NCBI GenBank assembly: GCA_030248215.1
Contig: JASANG010000566.1
Location: 62,001 to 126,000 of the forward strand
Direction: 5' to 3'
Length of the DNA: 64,000 bases
Origin: Enoplolaimus lenunculus
Taxonomy: Eukaryota; Nematoda; Enoplea; Enoplida; Thoracostomopsidae
Both the position numbers and the translations under genes were made by a program. The notes beneath the pieces were generated by a model. That model was not told the DNA's origin, did not search any database, and worked only from the letters and a program-made list of their open reading frames with translations. Shown here piece by piece: positions 1 to 12,800 of the stretch (positions are counted from its first letter, which is position 1; each line of letters starts with the position of its first letter).

Positions 1-86
1 GAAAACTCTGAAATGAATAGCTTAGCTTAGCTACATTATTTGAACAAAGTTTTTAAAACCTGCAAACAACTCCTGATACGGTGGTG

Positions 87-276
87 GGCCCATGTATAGA
101 ACAGGGCCGGAACGTTTTCCGGCGGGACTGTAATAGAGTAAGCTTAAGCTTTAGACTAATTTTTTTTGCTTGGGATTAGGCTTAGGTATATGCTCTGATC
201 ATTCTTAAGCTTAGGCTTAGGCTTAGGCTTAGGAATATGCTTATACTACTGTTTCGGCCCTGTTCTATACCTTGGC
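87..276 (+). mobile_element. C-family hAT-like MITE, (TTAGGC)n core
   Basis: Ends GGCCCATGTATAGAACAGG and CCTGTTCTATACCTTGG; interior TTTAGACTAATTTTTTTTGC followed by TTAGGC units. Confidence 0.85.
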
Positions 277-346
277 TAGGTGTTATATACACTTTGGCAA
301 TGCGGGTTTACACATTTCAATTTGTGAAGTTTGCAACAATTTATGA

Positions 347-498
347 TTACCGGTCGTAGCTGACTACAATTTCTGCGATTGCGTTAATAGTTTCCCACAA
401 CTTCATGTTGCAAAGTTCTGATAATGAGTTTGTGACAAACAGTAGAACTCTTGCTGCAACTGGTACCGATTTAACAGAATGTGTAATCGCTGGCACAC
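347..498 (-). CDS. Weak candidate 3' terminal exon
   Basis: After CGCTTTTAG| an open frame of about 50 codons reads VPAITHSVKSVPVAARVLL, then TNSLSELCNMKLWETINAI and ends SYDR-stop. It needs a phase-1 donor, which exon 39 offers only at its second choice (G|GTATTA). SELCN also occurs in exon 18. Composition looks protein-like, but there is no support beyond that. Confidence 0.22.
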
Positions 499-837
499 CT
501 AAAAGCGACACTCAGGCCAATGGCCAACTTTAGAGATGGAAACCAACATTTTAGGTTATAAATCAGTACTAAAAATTGCGTTTGGTTTCTCGCTCGGTTC
601 GCTCACTAGGTTTCTTCGGCAACACATATCACGTATCTTCTCTGGTCAAATATTTCTGGTACTGCCACTGCACCGCTATTTACATTTACGTTACCTTGTT
701 TGCAAGTTTTGAATTTTAGAAATTTAAAGTTTACGTTTTTAAATGTGGTAATTTTGAAACTGTGATTGTGCATATTTCGGTAACTCCAATTTCACAAGTG
801 AATAACTATGGTTTCCCTGCCTCTGTAACGTCGGCCT

Positions 838-1873
838 TTGTAAAAATCAGGTGCGGAACGTTTCTCTGTGTGGCTAGAATAGAGTAAGCTTAAGGTTTGG
901 ACTAATTTTTTGCTTGGATTAGACTAGGCTTAGGCTTGGGAAAATGCTCATTGTTATGCGGGGTTCACGTTATAACCGGGGCAGCTTGGGACACGTTTTG
1001 TCCCTATTAGACTATTGGGTAACATTTCGTCTGTTTATAAACCCTATATCGCATTCAAAAATTCGTAATTGTCTGCTATTATCATGTGTGGTTCACCTTT
1101 GTTCTTCAATATCATATGATATTCGAGGTATTGCCAGCGAATATCATATGATATATTGTCAAATGTCTGCATACTTCAGGTAAAATACCCAAATTGTCCT
1201 GTTGAATATCATATGATACTGGAATTTGAAATTTGAATTTTTGAATTATGACGCTGTTTTTCTAAGCGGTTTTGTGCCGGAAATGAATTTGCAGACGTGT
1301 ATTTGATATTTTAAGCACAGCTGTGCCTCTGCCGTCCGACTTTCCATGAGTTTATTAGCACCCAAAAATTACACTGTCCCGCTGAATATCATATGATATT
1401 CGTTGAAATTTTGGAATATCATATGATATTCGCATAAATGTCCCACAGTATCACGTAACATTCCGTGCCTTGTACACATTGATGATTTGAGAGCGGTGGT
1501 TTGTAAGCTAATGTCATATGACATTCGAGTATTGTCTGTTGACCCGATATAAGGGCCCGAATTTTAACGTTGACGTCGAATCAACATGGGACAAACCGTG
1601 TCCCGCCTGCCCCGGTTATAACGTGAACCCCGCATTACGCTTAGGCTTAGTCTTACGCTTAGGAGTATGCTCTTTCTTACGCTTAGGCTTAGGCTTACAC
1701 TTAGGCTTAGGCTTAGGAATATGCTCATTCTTACGCTTAGGTTTAGACCTAGGCTTAGGCTTAGGCTTAGGAATATGCTCATTCTTACGCTTAGGCTTAT
1801 GCTTGGATTTAGGCTTTTAGGCTTAGGAACATGTTTAACATACTGTTCCGCCCCTGTTCTTTACATTGGTCGT
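838..1873 (+). mobile_element. A-family hAT-like MITE, (TTAGGC)n core, split by an N element
   Basis: Left end AAATCAGGTGCGGAACG, right end CTGTTCCGCCCCTGTTCTTTACATTGG. The TTAGGC core is interrupted by the N-family element at 956-1637. Confidence 0.85.
956..1637. mobile_element. N-family element with ATATCATATGATAT palindromes
   Basis: Inverted ends GCGGGGTTCACGTTATAACC / GGTTATAACGTGAACCCCGC flanked by TTA on both sides. The interior holds at least five near-palindromes of type AATATCATATGATATTC. No coding potential was recognised. Confidence 0.85.
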
Positions 1874-1923
1874 AACGCCAAAAAAAGTGTAAAACAGTAA
1901 AATTCAAAACAATAATACCGTAC

Positions 1924-2193
1924 TGTGCTTTATTTGCATCAAACTTTGCTATATTTTTGTTGACATTTGAGAAAAATTGACCGAGTATGCTTTGTGTTTT
2001 TTCAAACGTTGGCTTATCGGGAAACACTGTTTGGTTTGTCACTAAGTCAACGCTGAGTTGAAGACCTTCCTTGATAAACCCGTCGTTCTGTGTGATCAAC
2101 GTTTCGTCGACGTTCGCTGGAAGCACTTGTGCCAAGGTGGTACTACAGATCCGTATCGGACCATCTGGGATCATTGTTCCTCCTGTTTGTTGG
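1924..2193 (-). CDS. Exon 39: diverged repeat 38 (90 codons)
   Basis: Acceptor GAATGTTTCAG|C. The frame is [20 protein letters not shown], then [19 protein letters not shown] and [15 protein letters not shown]. The pattern is only loosely like the other repeats. The donor CA|GTACGG keeps phase 2; GTATTA three bases later would be phase 1. If neither is used, the frame runs into the neighbouring A-family element and stops at 1809. Confidence 0.65.
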
Positions 2194-5100
2194 CTGAAAC
2201 ATTCTCACCAAATGTCAACTACCACTAAACCCGTTTTCGCAGTCTGTAAGCATGTGTTACCAAGGTTTTTTATCTTTAGCTTCTAAAATAGGATTATCAC
2301 CAGGGTGGTGCAACCGGAATTCCGGTTTCGGTAGGGAAATCCGGTATTTTTCACTATCCGGTTCCGGTAAAAAATCCGGCATTTTTTTCACCGGAATTTT
2401 AAGGTATTTTCGGTATTGAAGGTTTTTCTCATACGAAAATGTAAGAAAAATCGACATATTATACTAAACTTATTGGTCTAAAATAGTCTGAGCGTGTATT
2501 GCCAAAATTTTTAGCTAGTGTCATACTTTATAATTGATCACACGTTTTTCAGCTACTGCATTTGCAATAAAATAACAATCAAGCGACTCCAGTAAACATT
2601 AATGTACACAGAAGTATGATCTTGTTTCTCACCCCTTGGCATGTCGGGCCCTAAACACCGTTTAACCATTCTTAATATATTCTCACTAACGACACATTTC
2701 AATTTGGTTGTTCCAATCCATGTCGCAGCATACTTTAATTTTTCGCGAGCCTGTTTGCCAGTAATTCCACGTTTCGCCATTCGTTTCGCCGCTTTGACAC
2801 TTTGTGCCAGTTGTGTTTTGTTTGCTGACGCCATTTGACTGGTGAACATTGATTTCAACTCAGATGCGGCCGATTGGTCGTTTGTAAAGTTGACCGTAAA
2901 CGGCAACGGAACACCGCCATACTCAGCCAGATCGTACAAATCTTCAGCGGCAAGGACAAAATCGTCAACATCCGTGAACTGCGACAAAAACGTATCGACA
3001 TCAAATTCCGTTTCGTTACCAGCGTCGTCAAAATCGAACAAATATTCGTTCACTAAGTCGTTGATATTTCTAAAATTAAAACACTGTTTCTGTAGCAGTG
3101 GCGTCGCGTTAGTAAATTAAGCAAGGACCAAGCGGATACTCCAAGCACGGCACTCGGCCACATTATGCTCAAATACAATGTATCAACACGGTAGAAGATG
3201 TCTCGTGAGTGAAGCAAACGAGAAGCGAAATGTAATTTTTTTATAAGGTACCAGGTACGGACCTTTACACTGCAAAAAATAGTGAGTCAAATTGACTATC
3301 TTCGAAATAAGCTCTACGGGACTCAAACTGAGTCAAATTCCACTCCGTCAGAGTCAAACGTGCAACTCCAGCGAGTCGAATTTGACTCTGGCGGAGTCGA
3401 ATTTAACTCTCGTGTTGTGTAGTATCGTGCAGCCTACTTCGGAAAAAATCAGTTTGCCTCAAAAGTTTTTGAAGTGTACTATTTTTTGGAAATTTGGCAT
3501 TCCGTGTTATTTATACTGTTATGGCATCAAAATCAAGAAGCATCGCCTCCTGCCTACCACCAGACACTGCGCCACTGTCAAACTTATGCTCCTACAAGCT
3601 ATCCCAGATCCCAACAATCCCACGAGTTAGCTAATTAGCAGTATGTCGAAAATATTAAAAGGTAAAATTTTACATGAAACAAGCTTTGTTTATATCTTTA
3701 GGACTGTCACGTTCCGCTATGAGTATAACCCACGTTACCCTACTAAAATATGCAGCTGTTTTCGTAATTGAGCGTACTCAATGAAAATTGCGTGTGTACT
3801 CAAATGAAAAGTTTCCTACAGCCTTGTGAAAGTATGCAGAGTTTCGATTGATATTTAAATACTACAAAATTAAAGCAGAAACCGGCTATATTTCTAGCAG
3901 AAAAGCATCGTAAAACTAACGTTAATTAATTTTTTACAGGGAACCCAGCAACACTCAGCCAATGTCTCCAGTGGCAGTTAACGGAGCATATATTGATTTG
4001 ATACACCTCGTTCACACAATTGAAAGCCAATGTTACTTGTAGTGGCGTAACAGTAGATTAAGCGTATTCCTAAAAGTCTACGCCTAAGCGTTACAAAAAT
4101 GAGTTCTTAAGCCTAAGAATAAGCCTAAGCAAAAAACTGTAATCTTGAATCTAAACCTACTCTTTTATTGACCCATCAGAAACCTGGACGCCCCATAAAA
4201 AGTAACATGGGCCAAATTGAAAATGGCTACACAATACAACGCTTCAAATTAACCTTACTCATCGTGTAAATATGGTGAAATTGTGTCAATAAACACCGAC
4301 ACCAGAATTTAAACCTACCCTTTTATTGACCAACCAGCAACTTGGACGCTCCATAAAGTAAAATGGGCCAAATTGAAAACGGCAACACAATATACAACGC
4401 TTCAAATACAGCTTACTCATCGTGTAAATATGGTGAAATTGTGTCAATAAACACCGACACCAGAATTTAAACCTACCCTTTTATTGACCAACCAGCAACT
4501 TGGACGCTCCATAAAGTAATATGGGCCAAATTGAAAACGGCAACACAATATACAACGCTTCAAATACAGCTTACCCATCGTGTAAATATGGTGAAATTGT
4601 GTTAATAAACACCGACACCAGAATTTAAACCTACTCTTTTATTGACCCGCCAGCAACCAGGGACGCCCCATAAAAAGTAACATTGGGCAAATTGAAAACG
4701 GCAACACAACATACAACGCTTCAAATACAGCTTACTCATCGTGTAAATATGGTGAAATTGTGTCAATAAACACCGACACCAGAATTTAAACCTACTCTTT
4801 TATTGACCCGCCAGCAACCAGGGACGCCCCATTAAAAGTAACATTGAGCAAATTGAAAACGGCAACACAACATACAACGCTTCAAATACAGCTTACTCAT
4901 CGTGTAAATATGGTGAAATTGTGTCAATAAACACCGACACCAGAATTTAAACCTACTCGTTTATTGACCGACACCAGAATTTAAACCTACTCTTTTATTG
5001 ACCCACCAGCAACCAGGGACGCCCCAATAAAAGTAACATGGACCAAATTGAAAAATGGCAACACAATATACAACGCTTCAAATACAGCTTACTCATCGTG

Positions 5101-6774
5101 TAAATATGGTGAAATTGTGTCAAGAAACACCGACACCAGTACTGCCGGATCGAGTTGTTTAAACGCTGCGATGAATTCATCGTACGAACGCTGAGCGCTC
5201 AACGATGCAGTGTCAATGTAGAACCCCAGGTCGATGTCGGTCTCGTCGAGAACGGTATAAATCTTGTCAAGGTACAATTCGAATTGATTCGGTGACAGCG
5301 TTTGAGCGTAGTCCACGAACAGCTCTTGTATTCTGTACGCTTCCGATGATGAGCTCATGATAAAATCGTTTAGATCGTGACGAATCTTTCTAAAATACTA
5401 CAGACGGCTGCTTTCGTGGGTCCGAAGCCAAAAATTTGCGAAGAGAACATTTTAGCTTCGCTTCCGATGCAGAAACGTTTCAGGTTCGTTTCTACGGAGG
5501 TAACAGAAACAACCCAGGTATACCACCCCTTTTAAAAATTGTATGTCTTCTGGGAAGACGGGTTGAAACTACAGGCATGCTCTCCAGGTCTTGAAAATGC
5601 TCAGTGGTTGTGGAATCGGATCGGTGGGATTCGTCGGCGAGTAGATTTCCGAGTTTAACTGCACCCCATAGCTGTTTCTGAAACCTGATGAACCAACGTA
5701 TAGAAAACCAGGTTGTTGTGTCTTGCGATTCCGGGGGCACCATCGGAAAGATGAGTATTTGTGGACGCCGGCAGGTATGTACCAAGGCAAGTCGTGCAGG
5801 TGCACTTACCTATGTTCCCATATCAATTGTTACATATGTAAAAGGGCCAATGGAAAGAGCAGGAGCGGAACAGTATTATAGGCATATTCCTATCCCTAAG
5901 CCTAAGCCTAAGCCTAAGCCTAATCGTAAGAATGAGCATATTCCTAAGCCTAAGCATAAGCCTAAGCCTAAGCGTAAGAATGAGCATGTTCCTGAGCACT
6001 AAGCATAAGCCTAATCGTAAGAATGAGCCTATTCCTGAGCAATAAGCATAAGCCTAAGCGTAAGAATGAGCATATTCCTGAGCACTAAGCATAAGCCTAA
6101 GCGTAAGAATGAGCATATTCCTGAGCACTAAGCATAAGCCTAAGCGTAAGAATGAGCATATTCCTCTAAAGCTTAAGATTACTCTTTTCGGCCCATGCAA
6201 ACATCAGGGGCGGAACGTTTTTTGTGGACTACAATAGAATAAGCTTAAGCTTTAGACTAATTTTTTCCTTCGCGGGGGCTTACGTTTAGGCTTAGGCTTA
6301 GGCAAAGGAATAAACTTATTCTTACGCTTAGGTTTACGCTTATGCTTATAACACGTTCCGCCCCTGTTCTTTACATTGGCCCTCTTTTCTAGTCCCACAG
6401 AAAAACGTCACGCCCCTAATCTTTTCATGAGCCTGGAAAATTATAGTACAACAAAGCGTTTGTTAATAGTGTCACAGTGTCACTGTCAACCGATAACGGT
6501 TTTAATACGTTAAACCCAACTTCTACAGACATGCTACTGTCCCCATGTCAATATGCTATTCAGACCTGACACTACGCAGGTTAACAAGCTAATAATAATA
6601 ATAATAATAAATAATAATAATAATAATCATAACAATAATAATAATAATAATAAATAATAATAATAATAATAATAACAATAATAATAATAATAAATAATAA
6701 CAATAATAACAATAATAATAATAATAATAATAAATAATAATAATAATATAATAATAACAATAATAATAATAATA

Positions 6775-6806
<32 letters not shown>

Positions 6807-9800
6807 CAACAATAATAATAATAATAATAATTTTTATTACTGTGAAATGAATTAACAAAAAATTAATGTTACACCAATCATTGCGACGTACTTTTCTTCC
6901 TGCCACAAGAGTTCATCGTGGACGTCTTGAAACGCGGTTGCGAGCATAAAGTTTACGTCCAACATTTTCATTTCTCGAAAAAACAGCTCAACCACTCGAT
7001 CTGGATTCGCTTGTTCGTAATCGATTTGAGCAATTTTCGCACGTGACTCGGATGACGCGAGCGCAGTACTGAACACAACGGCGTATTCGACAAATTCTTC
7101 TGGCGTAAATTGATCACAGTAATCGTAGAATTCTCGCAGCAACCGTGATGGTCCGTCCGCCAACGAATCACGGATGAACATTAGTAAGTTGTAGCGAACG
7201 TTGCTGTAAACAGTACAGAAGCCGTAGCTTTAATATCACGTCATAGTCAAAGTTGAAAAATAAACAAACCAAACATTTTGCAAGACTCTTAGCAAATTGA
7301 CTTTAAGCACATTTTCGCCGTTACTTTCAAGGTTAAGACTTCAGTTTAAGCGGCCAATGTAAATAATATCAGGGGCGGAACGTTTGTCTGTGAAACTAGC
7401 ATTGAGTAGGCTTAAGCTTTAGACTAATTTTTTTTGCTTGGCTTAAGCTTATGTTTAGGCTTAGGTTTAGGAATATGCTTTTTCTTAATACGCTCCGGCT
7501 TAGGTTAGGCTTAAGAAAGTGCTTCAGTTTCGCTCGTGTTCTTTACATTGCCCGGTTTAAGCTAACACAACGGTATAGACAATGGTTAAGGCTTAGGCAA
7601 ACGAAAATGTTCAAAGCACAAAAACGTGGGTGACGTGTACAAGAACCACAAATTTTTCTCCGTTGGATTATTTCGAACAAAAATTAATTCAAAAATTTTT
7701 TTCCAAAATCAGCACTCAACCGAAAGACTGTCATAAACCCGAAGTAAAAATACAAAGAGTTTCACGACTGTTAAACGATCACAAAACATTTTTGTTTTTA
7801 CTCTTCGACTACGATTCGTTGTTGTTTTTGAACGGTTTCCAATTTGGTGCGTAAAACGCTTTGATCAAGCTTCAACAATTGTTGTTCGAACATTGCCATG
7901 TATGCTTTCGACGTTGTCGTATCGTTGAACTCAACTTTGAACCCAATTGATTCACCATTATTTTCGAATATTTGAATGATTTGCTCAGCCTGGTGTTGAG
8001 CAGCGTCAGGCGGAAATTTGCCCAAGTAAACGATCATTTGATGCCCGACAGTTGACGATGAGTCTGCGAGAATCGATTTAAACAGTTGTTCTAAATCCCG
8101 GTTGGCTCGCCTGAAAATGACAGATGTTTTTTTTGAAAGTTTCGAGCTTTGACCATGATTTAGGCAATTATTTTTGATACACTGTAAATTTCAGTGAGTT
8201 GATTTTAAGTCAGAATGGGTTGAATCACTCAGTCTGAGTTAAAGACAATCAGAACTCAAAATTCTGACTTGATTTCACTCATCCTGATTTAATTAATCAA
8301 CTCCAATGGAATCAACTCAACTCAGTGCGAGAATCAGCTCAATTCAGAGTGAGTGAAACTTGATATTTATTGACTCAAAAATAACTGACTATTCGTCTGA
8401 GTTGATTAATTAAATCATTGAAGATTTACAGTGCAAGTATTGCCATATTAATCACAGCCATTCGTTTAACAAAAAATTTCGTTTCACCTTCAACATTTTT
8501 CAGCACGGAAACACTTGCGTTTGAATTTTTATACACTGTAAATTCCAGTGAGTTGATGATATTAACTCAGAATGAGATGAATCCACTCAGAAGCCTGAGC
8601 GCTGAATTAGGTCATCAGAACTCAGAATTCTGAATTGGATTAACTCATTCTGAGTTAATTAATCAACTCACTCGGAATTAAATAATCTCAGAGTGAGTTG
8701 ATATTTAGTGCTATTAACTCAGAAATGACCAAAAATAGCTAATTCTTTCTTTGAGTCGATAAATCAACTAACTGGAATTTACAGGGTACTTTATCGACAA
8801 ACTGTACCCGGAGCACAAATTTCTCTGCAACTCTACCGGAAAAGTTTACAACACGCCGTATTAACACCGTATCTGATTTGTATTTGTCATGATTTTGGCT
8901 AAAAACTATTAATTGCAAGCTTCGGTGTACCAATTTGTCCCTTGGGACGCTGTCCTTGAATTACAAAACGAGCACCTAAAACTTGACAACATTAAAACTG
9001 ACTCATCAAGTTCATCTCCAATGTATCCACGTAATTGGCCAATATACTCTTGTATCTCAGTTGCGTTTGCATCAGAAAGCGTCCTCAAAACAGCTTCCTG
9101 CGCTTCGTCAAGTGTCATTGCAGTCACTTCAGATCTGCCAAATTGTAGCAAATTGTCAAAATCATAACCCGAATTAAGCACAATATTAATAAACGTTTTT
9201 GAAACATCGCGAAACTCGTCGGACTTAAGATATTTGGTGTACGCTGATTGCAGTTGTTCGTCGTTCAGCGTCAACAACCATTCAAAGTCGTCGTAAAGTT
9301 GTTCTTTGTGTTGACTAAAGAAATATATACAAAAAATTGATCTCATGAACAGAAAAACGCATGAACTAGGTAAAAGTGCCCCTAGAAGGGACAGATTGCG
9401 ATATGTTTCGCTGGAAGCATGTAAAAGAGTTCAAACAACGGTTAGTTAGACCATAGATCAGTAGGTAATGCTTATAACATTAGCTCCATAACATTTATGA
9501 AAATAGTTGTCATCTTTATCTTTGACGGCTGTCTTTCAATTAAACAAGAAACATATGGGCCCGAGGGACATCATCTATCAGCTAAATTTTAGCGTTTGTT
9601 GGGTTTTACAATGTTCAGTTTATAAGTGATCTAATCTAGCATTCTTCATTGGAAGAGGATATTTTTTTAGTTTTAAAATATTATGTTTCTAAAGCTTGAT
9701 TAGTAAATATCAATATTGCAAGATAACAAATTGCGTCAATTGATTATCGAATAAGAAATGTCACGCATATATACGTGCTCGACTATTTTAGCTACCTTTA

Positions 9801-12800
9801 CCATGACAATTTGATGATGCGAAGTCGAGAAACTTTTCCAAATTGTGTTCTGTGCCGTGACATATTTAAGCTATTCATCTAGAAAATACAATTCAAACGT
9901 AGCTAAATATTTTAAAGAACATGCTCTGCTGGCGCTCAATTGAGATAACTTTTAAAAAGCAACTGACTGTTATACGAAAGGCATGTTAAAAGTTGTACTT
10001 TAGAACGCCTTGAAAACCCATAGTGTGAATTTATAGCTTAACAGATGAAAGTTCGTTGGGCCCATATGTTTCTTGTTTCACTGACCGTAAGCGTGTTAAC
10101 ACTCAAAGAATTAGATGACAACTATTTTCATAGAAGTTATGGAGCTAATATTCTAAGCATTACCTACTGATCTATGGTCTAACTAACCCTTGTTTAAACT
10201 CTTTTACTTGCATCAAGCGAAACATATCACAATCTGTCCCTTCTAGGAGCACTTTTACCTAGTTTCTTTCTTTTACATGGGATACGGTGAGGTTCCATGC
10301 TAAATCTACTCCTAAGCGTACGCCTAAGCCTAAACAAAATATAAGTCTAAAGCATACACTTTCTCCATTGCAATAAACCAAAAAGCAGCCTGCTCTAAGC
10401 TATAATGCATGGGAGATTATTGCAAAATATTGCTTTGTTAGTTAGCAATTTCAGTAGAACAAACATCGCACGGACACGTAATCTATTGCACGGTGTCTTT
10501 AGCATCACACAATAATATCGACTAGCTAATTACATATTTGTAATACAATTTTTTTGAAAAATTACAAAAATCAAACTTTTAATAACAACTTAAATGAGAC
10601 GTTTAGCTGTCCAATTTGTGTATGAATAGCTTAACTGGTTTTTTTGTTCAATACCTGAAAACGCTTTGCACTTATGCCACAGTTACTTAACCCACGATTG
10701 CTATAAAATGACGGCCAATGTAAAGAACAGAGACGGCACAGTATTATAAAAGCATATTTATAAGCCTAAGCCTAAGCCTAAGCCTAAGTCAAGCAAAAAA
10801 ATTAGTCTAAAGCTTATATAAGCTACTCATTCATAGTCCCACAGAAAAACTCTCCGCCCCTGATCTTTACATGGGCCAAAATGACAAAGTGACACTGCGT
10901 TGCGAATCATATAAATTTCCTGATTATTTTGAACTTTAAAAAACAAACTTTGACAAATAATCATTTGTATACGACAGCCACGCAGTGACTTTGACCGAAA
11001 TTTCATCAGCTGCCGCATTTTGCAACGATGACGTGAACGCGTCAGCTAATTGGTCATCAGTCATTTTTAGTATATCTTGCTCATTTTGTGGAATAGTGCC
11101 CAAAATCACTTTGCTTCGTGACATCATCAACACGACGTCTTTAACGACTGTCTTGAACTCAGCTGTCGTTGATTGGTTAATCAAATATTGTTTAAGCTCT
11201 TCTGACGGGTTCATCTCGCGTGCGCCAGCAAGTTCTTGCGAAACGAGTTGCATTGAATTTCTGTTGAAAAATGTTTTATATCCAATTTTAAGCGTTTTTT
11301 TGTGTTTCTGAACCAGCTGCGCTAGCACTTAAGGGTTGCGCTATACTTGACGTCCGGCCGCGGTCCAGCGCCGTCCGTCATTGTGCGTCACCCGTTCGGC
11401 GCCGTTCTTCAACGTTCGTCACCCGTTCGGCGCCGTTCTTCGCCGTACGTCACCCATACGGCGGACAGCGCCGTACGGATGACGAACGGCGCTGGACGTC
11501 AACAAAATATAGCACAACTCTTAGTCTTTAGTATTAGTATAACAACATAACTATAAGGTAACTGAACAGTTTGGCAAACTATATTCGGGCCCGTAGGGCA
11601 AGGGGGAGCCAAAATTGCTCAGCCCTCCTGAAAAAATAATACTGGCCCGCTTTGAAAATTTTCACCCTTGCTTGTAACTCATTAAAAATCCTTGAATGAC
11701 CTGAAAAGTTTTTAGCCCCCCCCTAGCAAGGTGAGCTGGCTACAGGCCTGACTGTAATAGTGTTCTTCATGATTTGCACAATGCAATAAAATGTCTATTA
11801 GCTTTGAACCAATTAGATTGCAGTAGCAGCGTTATAACGGGCTTAAACGAAAAAACTTACAAAAACTTTTTGTTATGCAAAAACATCATTGCTTTGACCA
11901 TAGCGGCGTTTAATTGATCGCTGTGGTTTTCAAGATTTTTAAAAAAACTGGTAATATTTTCAGCGCTTTCAAACGAGTCAATATCCATTTCTTCAAGGTT
12001 GAGTCCAGCATCGATTAAGTAATCGTTCAAAACGACCGTTTGCCATACAACCGTTGGAGGATCGTGTATCATTTGTTGGGATGTGAAGTATTCGGTTAAA
12101 TCTTGGACGGTCACATTTGTGTCAAATTGTGATAACGCGGCGTACAGTTCCAACTGTGCGGTTCTAAAATTTCAAAACGTCTCAATAAACACTTGCGCTG
12201 AAACGCGCTGATTGCGCGTTGTTGCTGGCAACCTTATTTGCTATACAGTAGCAGTATGGACTTTTAGGCCAAATAACTGTGTTCTGGTAGTATTCCAACT
12301 GTGCGGTTCTAAAATTTCAAAACGTCTCAATAAACAATTGCGCTGAAACAAGGTGGATTGCGCGTTGTTGCTGGCAACTTTATTTATACAGTAGCAGTAT
12401 GGACTTTTAGGCCAAATAACTGTGTTCTGGTAGTATTCCAACTGTGCGGTTCTAAAATTTCAAAACGTCTCAATAAACAATTGCGCTGAAACAAGGTGGA
12501 TTGCGCGTTGTTGCTGGCAACTTTATTTATACAGTAGCAGTATGGACTTTTAGGCCAAATAACTGTGTTCTGGTAGTATTCCAACTGTGCGGTTCTAAAA
12601 TTTCAAAACGTCTCAATAAACAATTGCGCTGAAACAAGGTGGATTGCGCGTTGTTACTGGCAACCTTATTTGCTATACAGTAGCAGTATGGACTTTTAGG
12701 CCAAATAACTGTGTTCTGGTAGTATTCCAACTGTGCGGTTCTAAAATTTCAAAACGTCTCAATAAACAATTGCGCTGAAACAAGGTGGATTGCGCGTTGT

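Noticed and set aside
87-276. A chromosome end or true telomere tract, and hence a nematode
   Set aside because: TTAGGC runs are short, face both ways and lie inside elements with target duplications across the whole window; this is not telomere structure.
6589-6906. Poly-Ile/Tyr/Leu frames
   Set aside because: They come from the AAT trinucleotide microsatellite; the run at 27544-27952 is the same case.
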